Positions 28,405 to 36,009 of a stretch of DNA of 64,000 nt are shown here, piece by piece. The number at the start of each line of letters is the position of its first letter. Position 1 is the stretch's first letter. Source of the stretch: Paenibacillus sp. (GTDB lineage Bacteria; Bacillota; Bacilli; Paenibacillales; YIM-B00363); assembly GCF_035645195.1 (NCBI RefSeq), contig NZ_DASQNA010000027.1:62001-126000 (forward strand), in the 5' to 3' direction. The translations under genes and the position numbers were made by a program. The notes beneath the pieces are model-generated. The model was not told the DNA's origin. It was given only the letters and a program-made list of their open reading frames with translations, and did no database searches.

Positions 28405-29340
28405 TTGTTGTCCGTTCAAACCAAAATGGAGCAATTGCGATCGCTTGCCGAAAGAACTTTACTGTTTCGGATTCTTTTCTTGAGCTTCTTGCCGGTGGCA
28501 TTGTATATAGATTCTGTTACTCATAAACCGATGAGTGCCTTTTATATCATTCTCATGATTTTTGCAGGCTTTTCTTTCCGCCACATCGGATTTTTAATAA
28601 TGCTCAGCGGAATGGTGACCTTCTTTCGGTTTTACCTTGAGTCAACGGTAGTTCTGGAATGGGATACATTCGTATACCAGTGGATTTCTTTTTTCTTCAT
28701 TTCTTTTTCCATTAAGACGCTGCAGCAAAAATATATGAATCAAAAGACCAATGTCGTCCAACTCACTACTGTGTTGGCGAAGGCGTTAGACTCAAGGGAT
28801 CCTTACACTGCAAATCACTCGGAGAATGTAGCGCGCTACTCGAAAATGATCGCAGAGGAAATGGGTATTCCAAGTACTCAATTAGAGGATCTGTATTATG
28901 GCGGACTTCTGCACGACATCGGAAAAATTGGAATATCGGAATCCGTTTTGACCTAACCTGCGCGTTTGACGGATGCGGAGTTCGAGCAAATCAAAAAACA
29001 TCCCGCGATCGGATACAACATTATAAAAGCGGTACCCACGTTTAGGGAAAAGGGGATATTAGACATTGTCCTGTACCATCATGAGAGAGTGGACGGCAAA
29101 GGATATCCGAAAGGATTAAAAGGCGAAGAAATACCTCTTCCTGCCCGGATTGTATCCCTTGCCGATGCGTTCGATGCGATGACGACAAGACGCACCTATA
29201 GAGATAAGCAAAACTTTGAATATGCGATCAACGAAATTAAGAAAAGCAGAGGTACTCAATTTGACGAAAAAGTTGTGGATGCTTTTTTGAAGGTAGTAGC
29301 CAAACGGGGTCCAGAGAGCGCAACGAACGATCCATTGTAG
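28405..29340 (+). pseudogene. HD-GYP domain protein interrupted by an in-frame stop
   Basis: Residues 1-183 contain about four membrane helices (~17-35, 44-58, 60-78, 88-105) and the start of an HD-GYP phosphodiesterase domain (HSENVARYSKM near 138, LLHDIGKIGI with the HD pair at 170-171). A TAA at 28954-28956 ends this frame. The same frame continues straight on with PARLTDAEFEQIKKHPAIG, YHHERVDGKGYP (the GYP motif) and PARIVSLADAFDAM to 29340. The stop falls where relatives have a lysine (T-K-P-x-R/x-L-T), so one A-to-T change explains it. Intact proteins of this type hydrolyse cyclic di-GMP or act as signalling phosphohydrolases. Start is TTG 28405; a possible promoter is TTGTTT-N16-TAAGAT ending at 28360. 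Confidence 0.85.
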
Positions 29341-29431
29341 TGCTCGGTGAGACCGAGCGGTACGCTGTTTGTCCGCTACATTGGGGTCCTCCGGCCGGAA
29401 GAGGACGCTTCCTAGCCTAGTCCGCCCGCGC

Positions 29432-29959
29432 TTATTTCGCCTTTTGCCTTCTAAAGATTTTCTTTAAGACCATACCGAACGCATCGTTATTTGCTGATTG
29501 AACGCCTCCTTTGAAAATACCTTCCTGCCACTTTTGGTAAAGGAAAATAGTTAATGCAAGTCCAACCATCAGGAGGAACACCTGGAACTCATTAAAGTTG
29601 ACCAGTTTGTAAATCCGTCCTTCGAAGAAATGGTGTAGCACAAACGCAAACACTCCATCAATAACCACGTTAGTAGCCATGTAAAGCCAAAAATTACGGT
29701 ATGTGAGATGGAAGATCCAGATGGTTCCAACTAAGAAAACGCCGTATACAAACGAAACGTTGGTGATGTATCCCCAAGGAACTATACGGTCTATCATCAC
29801 CCACCATTTCAGGGCGTGAGCCGCTTCGAAAAGAATGGTAACCAGCAGAGAGACAAATATCGCTACCGGCATGTACCGTTTGACGGTTTCTTTGCTCAGG
29901 AAAAACAAGGTTGGCCAAGGGGCGATCAAGAAGGCCCATAGCATGATTTTGTTAAACAT
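29432..29959 (-). CDS. CBO0543-like small multi-pass membrane protein
   Basis: A 175-residue protein with about five hydrophobic helices, and aromatic-rich stretches such as APWPTLFFLSKETVKRYMPV, IVPWGYITNVSFVYGVF and WIFHLTYRNFWLYM. The pattern resembles the CBO0543 family of unknown function found in Bacilli; this is from memory and not certain. The ATG at 29959 follows GGAAGG; an upstream ATG (29977) or the far start at 30013 are less likely. It is convergent with the HD-GYP pseudogene. The C-terminus is basic (KKIFRRQKAK). Confidence 0.65.
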   Translation of the reverse strand: MFNKIMLWAFLIAPWPTLFFLSKETVKRYMPVAIFVSLLVTILFEAAHALKWWVMIDRIVPWGYITNVSFVYGVFLVGTIWIFHLTYRNFWLYMATNVVIDGVFAFVLHHFFEGRIYKLVNFNEFQVFLLMVGLALTIFLYQKWQEGIFKGGVQSANNDAFGMVLKKIFRRQKAK

Positions 29960-30153
29960 CGTATTCGTACCTTCCATAGTAAGGTGATTAACTACATTAT
30001 TCACCCGGAACAAGAAGAGTAAACATTTTGAGAAAGTGATGGAGTCGCAAAAAAGAGAGGCTTTTCAGAGCTGTGCTCACGAAAGCCCCCCTTTTATTTC
30101 CACCGGTGCGGGAGAGTGCTCTCCCCGGGTCGGCTCAAACAAAACTTGTGCCG

Positions 30154-31776
30154 TTATAGTTGACCGTATACGGTCTCCGTCACCGTCGTCGGCGGCGGAA
30201 CAGGAACCGGAATCGCGATCGGCGGTTGAGTCGGAAGCGTCCCCGGCACGCCCGCTGGGAGCGGAAATTCTACTTTGACCCGGTTAGCCTGCTGCTCCGT
30301 TTTCGTATCGCTCCCGAATTGATAAGCTCGGTGCAGCATAGCGGCCGCTTGGGCGCGAGTGACGGGCAGTTGCGCCCGGAACGTATCGTCCGGAAAACCG
30401 GATACCAGTTTCGATTCCACCGCGATCGAGACGTAATTTCTCGCATACGACGATATACTCGAAACATCCGTAAACATGGCATCCAAAATACTGTGATCCG
30501 GAAAATGCGTAGCGTCGTAGCCTTTTAGTTTAACGATCGCTACTGCAAGATCCTCCCGGAGAGCGGGCGCATCCGGATCATAAATCAAACGACCGTCGGG
30601 CAGCGCGTACCCGTTCAAATAAAACTTAGCCGCTTCCACGAACGGCGCATGCCAATCTCCCGGTTTCACGTCCGCGAAGGACGTTTGCGTGACCGGCTCT
30701 ACCGTTAGCCCTGCGGCCAGTACCATGATCTTCGCCAGCTCTGCGCGGGTCACCGTCCGTTCAGGCCTAAACTTGCCGTCCGGATAACCTCCCAAGACGC
30801 CTCGGCTGGACAGGTCGTTAATCGAGGAGAGAGCCCAGTACGACGCATCGACATCGCTGAACAATTGTTGGGCCGGTTTGTTCAGCAGGTTAGGGTCGAT
30901 GTCGCTCCCGTAATCTAACGGATTCCGAGGTGGCTGGGGATTCGCCGGCGGCTGCTGCGGAACCGTCCCGCCATTTTCCCCGACTTGAAATACGTCCTCT
31001 CGAAACCCTAACGGTTTGAACTCATTATCGTACAGAATCGTTAATGCGTAAGTTTGCCCCGAACGCGGAATCGAGGATCCGTACCCTGTTTGATCGTTAT
31101 ACACCTCGGAAAAATTTGTAAACTGGTGGATCGTGCCGCTCGAACGGATGTTCAAGTCGCGGTCGGAGCTCATCACCCGAATGCGAGTAAACCGTTTCAT
31201 AGATTCAGGAAGCTTCGATCGGTCGACGTACGTCTTAAACGATTTCGGTCCTTCCGGTACATGCGTCACCCCCGATTCGATCCACGGGACTGCGCCGCTC
31301 GTCACCGGCGGTTTGCTTCCGCTGACTCTAATCAACGTCACATCGCTTGCCACTTCCCATCGGTACACGGTGCTCGCGGAGGGAGCGATCAACCGGTAAG
31401 CCGTACCGACTTCCATGGAATCGATATTGGCGATCTCGAACCCGAAGCCGCTGATGGTGTTCGTGCTGAACCCTCCGGTAATTTGCGCGTACACTTCAGG
31501 CTTGCCGTCGGCTTGAAGCACGAAATTCGTCCCGGCGTAATTAATGAAATCCATGTCTTCCCCGTGAATGACTTGGGCGGTAGCTACGATAAAATCGTAC
31601 ATCGTGTGCGCCAGTTCCGGAGGCATGTCGGAGGAGTTACCCCAGATCGAATCGATGATTTGCACGGTGCGAAGGTTCGTCCCTTCGGCGTACGAATTCC
31701 CCGGTACGGAGAAAACCGAGGCGAATAATGTCAATATACAAGCTAGGACTAGGGGCACAATCTGTTTGCTTACCAT
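30154..31776 (-). CDS. Secreted SLH-domain surface protein
   Basis: A 540-residue protein. A signal peptide spans residues 1-30 (hydrophobic core LVLACILTLFASVFS, ending near SYAEG). The middle part (~35-275) is unrecognised and beta-rich. A proline-rich linker (PQQPPANPQPPRNP) follows. Residues ~310-495 hold three SLH domains (FSDVDASYWALSSINDL; FADVKPGDWHAPFVEAA; FTDVSSISSYARNYVSIA). The second and third SLH repeats are divergent. The tail is again proline-rich (PIPVPVPPPTT). SLH domains bind pyruvylated secondary cell-wall polymer, so it should sit on the outside of the wall. It is transcribed divergently from the next SLH gene. Confidence 0.85.
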   Translation of the reverse strand: MVSKQIVPLVLACILTLFASVFSVPGNSYAEGTNLRTVQIIDSIWGNSSDMPPELAHTMYDFIVATAQVIHGEDMDFINYAGTNFVLQADGKPEVYAQITGGFSTNTISGFGFEIANIDSMEVGTAYRLIAPSASTVYRWEVASDVTLIRVSGSKPPVTSGAVPWIESGVTHVPEGPKSFKTYVDRSKLPESMKRFTRIRVMSSDRDLNIRSSGTIHQFTNFSEVYNDQTGYGSSIPRSGQTYALTILYDNEFKPLGFREDVFQVGENGGTVPQQPPANPQPPRNPLDYGSDIDPNLLNKPAQQLFSDVDASYWALSSINDLSSRGVLGGYPDGKFRPERTVTRAELAKIMVLAAGLTVEPVTQTSFADVKPGDWHAPFVEAAKFYLNGYALPDGRLIYDPDAPALREDLAVAIVKLKGYDATHFPDHSILDAMFTDVSSISSYARNYVSIAVESKLVSGFPDDTFRAQLPVTRAQAAAMLHRAYQFGSDTKTEQQANRVKVEFPLPAGVPGTLPTQPPIAIPVPVPPPTTVTETVYGQL

Positions 31777-31988
31777 AAATGATGACGTCCTTTCCTACCT
31801 TTTTCATAGTCTAGTAAGTATTTTATACCAGAACTTAACAGAAATGAATGAATAATTCACTTGTTTTAAAAAGGGGCCTATTTTTTACACGTCTCAATTT
31901 CAAAAACTATTAACGTCATAAGGTAGCGAAAAAGGCACCGATTCTGGTAAGGTGGAACTAGAGATATTTTTTGTAAGGAGAGGTCGCA

Positions 31989-33788
31989 ATGCCCACAAGA
32001 AGTTGGCTTCGGATGATCACGGCCTCCGTCGTCGCTTTCGCGGTGTCGGTTCCTGTTACCCAAAGCGCGAAGCCGACCTTCGCCGACGTCGCAAGGGATG
32101 CTTCGTGGTCGCTGCCGTCCGTCGTCGAGCTGACGCATCGGGGCATTTTCACCGGATACGAGGACGGCAGCTTCGCGCCGAACCGCGCGGTCACGCGCAT
32201 CGAGGCGCTGGCGGCGATCGTTCGTCATATGGGTCTTCGGGCGGAGGCCGAATCGGACAAAACGCGGAGAGCTCGGTTGTCCGCCGCAGACACCGATCTG
32301 ATCAAGCGGGATTACGACTGGGCGACGGGGTATGTCGAAATCGCGGAGAAATACAACCTGTTGGACGACGAAAAGGCTGCATTCGGACCCGGGGAGCAGG
32401 CGAATCGCCTCTGGACGACGAAACTGCTTGTCCGCGCTCTAGGCCTTCAGAGGGAGGCGGAGCGGACTATGGCCGCTGTACTGCCCTTTCAAGACCGTAC
32501 GGCGGTCGCGGAAGGCGACATCGGGTACGTCGCTGTGGCGGTGCAACGCGAGCTGTTGACGGGATATGAAGATGGCACGTTCCGTCCTTCCCGCCGCGTC
32601 AGCCGCGCCGAATTGGCCGCGCTCCTCGACCGGGCCGGCAATCTATATCCAGACCCGACGGGGGAGTTCGGGCAGCTGCAAGGAACCGCGATGAGCGCGA
32701 GCGGCGGCAACATTACCGTAAAGCAGCTTCGCGCCGAGCAAACGTTCCCGGTCGATCCGGCAGCGACGGTGGTGCGGGGAGGGAAACTGGCGTCCATCGG
32801 TGACATCATTCCCGGCGATGAAGTCAGCGTACTTCTGAAAGCAGGGAAGGCCATACACCTGGCCGTCACCGCCTCGGCAACCGTTACCGACGGCACGAAG
32901 AGCGGCACGGTTTCGTCTTTCGGCAACGACTACATCACCCTTTACGAGCAGGAAGGGGTGACCCGAAGCTATAAGGTGGGCAGCGCCGTCGCCGTTTCTC
33001 TGAAAGGCAGCCCCGCCGTATGGACCGACCTTCGAATCGGAGACGAGGTGGCCGTTACGGTAGCCGCAGGAACAGTCACGAGTGTAGATGTGCTTCGGTC
33101 GACCGCATTGGACGGGCGCTACCAGGGCAAGGTGAAATCGATTGAAGCCGACCGCCTGACGTTGACCGTGAACGGAAGCGACATGACCTTCGATGCAAAT
33201 AAGGAGGGCGTTACCGTCCTTTTCAACAACATCCCGGGTGACTGGACCAACATTCAAATCGGCAGCGATGCGGCAATCATCGTATCCGGCGGAGTGGTCT
33301 ACCACGTCAGCGTAACGCAAAACACTCCGGTCACGCAGGACGGGGAGGGGCATGTTACCGCAGTATACCCGAAGCTGCAGCAAATCGTGGTGTTCCGAAA
33401 CGGGGTTAACGAATTGTATACGATCTCCAGGTCAGCGGATATTTTCCGAAGCGGCGTTGAATCCAGTCTGGACAAGATCATGCCGGGCGACAAAGTCGGT
33501 CTGGTCGTGGAGAACGGGGTCGTCACGTTCATCGCCGTCTCCGAACCGGCGAAAGAACAAGTTCGGAACGGGATCGTCAAGGGGATCTACATGTCGCATA
33601 CGTATACGGGCCGGAGCATCGCTCAGGTCACCATCCGGATGGATCAGGACGGAATACCGATCCATTACACGTACGAAGCATTGCCTGACGCAACGGTCGT
33701 CGGAGGCGTGGAGAAGCTGTATTCGGATCGGACGGAAGTCGAGCTGCTGTTGTCCGACGGCAAGGTGTCGCACATCTTCGTTCGTTAA
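31989..33788 (+). CDS. SLH-domain protein with five C-terminal beta repeats
   Basis: The 599-residue secreted protein begins with a signal peptide (residues 1-27). Three SLH domains then occupy ~28-220 (FADVARDASWSLPSVVELTH with GIFTGYEDGSFAPNRAVTR; a degenerate second copy; GDIGYVAVAVQRELLTGYED). From ~225 to the end there are five repeats of about 65 residues, each ending in a strand such as VAVTVAAGTVTSVDV, AAIIVSGGVVYHVSV or VGLVVENGVVTFIAV. Unlike the other SLH proteins here, the anchor is N-terminal and the repeats are displayed outward. A good AAGGAGAGG site precedes the ATG. The repeat region's function is unknown. Confidence 0.83.
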   Translation: MPTRSWLRMITASVVAFAVSVPVTQSAKPTFADVARDASWSLPSVVELTHRGIFTGYEDGSFAPNRAVTRIEALAAIVRHMGLRAEAESDKTRRARLSAADTDLIKRDYDWATGYVEIAEKYNLLDDEKAAFGPGEQANRLWTTKLLVRALGLQREAERTMAAVLPFQDRTAVAEGDIGYVAVAVQRELLTGYEDGTFRPSRRVSRAELAALLDRAGNLYPDPTGEFGQLQGTAMSASGGNITVKQLRAEQTFPVDPAATVVRGGKLASIGDIIPGDEVSVLLKAGKAIHLAVTASATVTDGTKSGTVSSFGNDYITLYEQEGVTRSYKVGSAVAVSLKGSPAVWTDLRIGDEVAVTVAAGTVTSVDVLRSTALDGRYQGKVKSIEADRLTLTVNGSDMTFDANKEGVTVLFNNIPGDWTNIQIGSDAAIIVSGGVVYHVSVTQNTPVTQDGEGHVTAVYPKLQQIVVFRNGVNELYTISRSADIFRSGVESSLDKIMPGDKVGLVVENGVVTFIAVSEPAKEQVRNGIVKGIYMSHTYTGRSIAQVTIRMDQDGIPIHYTYEALPDATVVGGVEKLYSDRTEVELLLSDGKVSHIFVR

Positions 33789-33806
33789 CGCCTCCTCTAA
33801 CAGGAA

Positions 33807-33835
33807 GAACCCCCGCGCACTAGGCACAGGGGTTC
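33807..33835. terminator. Possible bidirectional terminator between convergent genes
   Basis: GAACCCC and GGGGTTC form a 7-bp stem around a 15-base loop between the SLH gene and the convergent small gene. The following T content is poor, so the call is weak. Confidence 0.35.
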
Positions 33836-33855
33836 GTTCGGAGACGGCGTCAGAC

Positions 33856-34143
33856 TTATTTCGCTTCAGCCGCGAGCGCTTCCTGAAGATGCTCGCCTTC
33901 GACCAGCTGGCGCTCAATATCCACGCTGTGTCGTTCGAAGCACTTGCAGTAGTAATCCTTGCGGCAGATCGTGCATGGAATGTTTAAGAGCCTGTTGATA
34001 CTGGTGATTTTCCAAGCCGGATCCTTCCGCATAAAGACGCGCGCTTTCGTTCGGTCCTTAAACGTTACGATGAACTGATACAGACCGAGCTCCTCGTTAT
34101 GATCGGACAGGGAGACAGTATCGACGACAAGTTTCGTTCTCAA
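33856..34143 (-). CDS. Small cysteine-cluster protein of unknown function
   Basis: A 95-residue protein that I do not recognise. It begins at TTG 34143 after AAAGGAG (9 bases away). The first half reads as beta strands (LYQFIVTFKDRTKARVFM), and residues ~57-72 hold a metal-binding-like cluster CTICRKDYYCKCFERH with four cysteines and a histidine, suggesting a zinc site. The end is acidic and helical. It is 100 bp downstream of the minus-strand DNA-binding gene and may share its transcript. Confidence 0.6.
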   Translation of the reverse strand: MRTKLVVDTVSLSDHNEELGLYQFIVTFKDRTKARVFMRKDPAWKITSINRLLNIPCTICRKDYYCKCFERHSVDIERQLVEGEHLQEALAAEAK

Positions 34144-34243
34144 GGCAGATGGCTCCTTTGTTTAATGAATGTACTGTAGCCGATACATTAGTTTAATCAT
34201 TTTCTGAGGCTAAAGTCAAAGCCTGCAGCGGCAAGCAGGGACA

Positions 34244-34669
34244 TTATTCGTCCTGATCTTGCGCGGAGGTCAGAATCGGAAAGCCGAGCACCTTCTTCAG
34301 ATCGTTCAGCTCTCTGCGAAGCGCTCGAACCTGCTGGCGAAGCGACAGCACCTCTTCCTCGAGCCGGACGACGTGCGGATCGACCATCGTGGGCGTCCCG
34401 TCCGGCCCGTCGTGGGGCTGCTCCAACCGCAGCTGAAGCGTCACCGAAGGCTTCCTTCGCTGCTGCAGTTCTTCGAACTCGCCGGCTTCGAATCGTTGAA
34501 TGAACGTTTGAAGGGCATCCGCCCGTATTTTCCATCCGATTCTGCGGTTTTCCGGAGGATCCGCTTGAATGTAGCCGGCGTTGAGCCACTTGCGGACCTC
34601 CTGCTTGTCCCTTGCGATGCCGCGTTCCTTGAGCAATTGGAATGCATCACGGACGCTGTAGATGGTCAT
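34244..34669 (-). CDS. Putative helix-turn-helix DNA-binding protein with C-terminal coiled coil
   Basis: A 141-residue protein. Residues ~1-60 (YSVRDAFQLLKERGIARDKQ ... RRIGWKIRADALQTFIQRFE) resemble the MerR/excisionase-type winged helix in which a variant helix is followed by a wing (ENRRIGWKI). Residues ~100-130 form a coiled coil with leucine heptads (VRLEEEVLSLRQQVRALRRE). A GGGGG site precedes the ATG. It is a likely small regulator; its target is unknown. It lies next to an AT-rich, repeat-bearing gap of ~450 bp that precedes the surface polysaccharide locus. Confidence 0.65.
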   Translation of the reverse strand: MTIYSVRDAFQLLKERGIARDKQEVRKWLNAGYIQADPPENRRIGWKIRADALQTFIQRFEAGEFEELQQRRKPSVTLQLRLEQPHDGPDGTPTMVDPHVVRLEEEVLSLRQQVRALRRELNDLKKVLGFPILTSAQDQDE

Positions 34670-34768
34670 TATAAACCCCCTGACGTATCGTAAAATGTTA
34701 ATATAACTATTATAGAAAAGTATGGTGGTTTCATCAATGAACAGTTCATTATCGATATTAAACCTTTT

Positions 34769-34822
34769 TCCATCATTAGGGATAACTTACGACTAAAGTG
34801 GTAGATTATCCCTAATGATGGA
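34769..34822. repeat. Perfect 17-bp inverted repeat
   Basis: TCCATCATTAGGGATAA (34769-34785) and its exact complement (34806-34822) flank a 20-base spacer. There is no T tract beyond it. It lies in the gap upstream of the minus-strand HTH gene and could be an operator for a dimeric regulator, a hairpin in an RNA, or the ends of a small excised element. Confidence 0.75.
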
Positions 34823-34900
34823 GTCGGGCTTTAATACTTTTTAGTTAAAGAAATAGGTAAGTAGTTGGTTAGATGAAAAGATTTTTGCGCTTAGAGTAGA

Positions 34901-35095
34901 AAGTGGACACACCGTAAGAGCGAACCTGTTAGAATAAAAACAACGAAAAGGTCGAGGTGTGCCACGAGGGAGTACCGCCAGCATTTTGATGAGGAATTTA
35001 AGGCGGGAACACGGCCGGCATGAAAATCGGGTAAAAAGACTCGGGCATGCGTTTATTCGCAAACATAGCTCCCGGTTTCGCGTTGATCTACGGAT
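34901..35095 (+). mobile_element. Decayed IS3-family-like transposase remnant
   Basis: Two short stretches look like the N-termini of IS3-type OrfA and OrfB. 34964-35005 reads TREYRQHFDEEFKA, and 35046-35087 reads HAFIRKHSSRFRVD, in different frames with stops between. Intervening sequence is deleted (only ~40 bp separates them). The element is therefore a relic without a usable gene, lying just before the phosphatase gene and at the change in base composition. The stretches are short, so confidence is moderate. Confidence 0.45.
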
Positions 35096-35119
35096 TATTC
35101 ATGGAGAAAGGTGATCTTA

Positions 35120-35890
35120 TTGATTGATATACATTGCCATATACTCCCCCAAGCTGACGATGGACCGGATACGCTTGAAAAATCTCTTGCTATGGCTAAA
35201 AAAGCAGTTCGCGATGGTATAAAGACGATTGTTGCGACACCTCACCATTTAAACGGGAGGTATACAAATAATAAGTTTAATATCGAAAAGGATGTGCGTG
35301 AACTTCAAACGAATCTCGATAAACATGGGATAGACCTTAATGTCCTACCTGGGCAAGAGTTGCATTGTTCTTCATCGTTATCTAGTTACATATATAATGA
35401 CTCTGGGATCCTAACATTAAATAACTCTCGGTATTTATTGCTCGAACTTCCATCAGGCGAAATTCCCTTGGGATTTTGGGAAATTATCCATGAAATACGA
35501 GTTATGAACTTAACCCCTATTATTGCTCATCCGGAGAGAAATAAGGAGATATTAGGTAAAGTTGATATCCTTTCATCATTTGTAGAGGAAGGTGTCTTGA
35601 TTCAAGTAACAGCTCAGTCCCTATTGGGGGGATTCGGGCCAACTATTCAGAAAGCGGCAAGGAGAATGTGTCAACAGAACACAATTCACTTTATTGCTTC
35701 TGATGCCCATAATAATTCTACAAGACCGTTTTTAATGAAGGAAGCCTGCAACTGGGTTCTTAACGAGATGGGGAATGATTACGTAGAATATTACCTTGAT
35801 AATGCAGAAAGGGTTATACGTAATCAGGAGGTAGTCCCGATGACACCTCAACTTAAAAAAAAGAATCGCTTATTCTTTTGGATGAAATAA
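35120..35890 (+). CDS. PHP-type tyrosine-protein phosphatase (CpsB/CapC/YwqE family)
   Basis: A 256-residue metal-dependent phosphatase of the PHP fold, which removes phosphate from the tyrosine tail of BY-kinases. The metal ligands are visible in IDIHCHILPQADDGP at the start, IVATPHHLNGRY near residue 37, LPGQELH near 78, IAHPERNKEI near 136 and IASDAHN near 195. TTG 35120 gives the family-typical M-I-D-I-H-C-H start with AAAGGTGA in front; GTG 35111 is the alternative. Its partner kinase is 3.4 kb downstream, separated by an SLH gene. Confidence 0.9.
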   Translation: MIDIHCHILPQADDGPDTLEKSLAMAKKAVRDGIKTIVATPHHLNGRYTNNKFNIEKDVRELQTNLDKHGIDLNVLPGQELHCSSSLSSYIYNDSGILTLNNSRYLLLELPSGEIPLGFWEIIHEIRVMNLTPIIAHPERNKEILGKVDILSSFVEEGVLIQVTAQSLLGGFGPTIQKAARRMCQQNTIHFIASDAHNNSTRPFLMKEACNWVLNEMGNDYVEYYLDNAERVIRNQEVVPMTPQLKKKNRLFFWMK

Positions 35891-36009
35891 TTCTTTAATT
35901 TTGTCGAATTCATTGCCCGCTAAAGAGAAACTGTGTTATTCTGTATTTAACCAAGTTACATAAAAATGGAATTTCGTAGTTTGCTGATACGACCATAAGA
36001 GGTGAAGAG

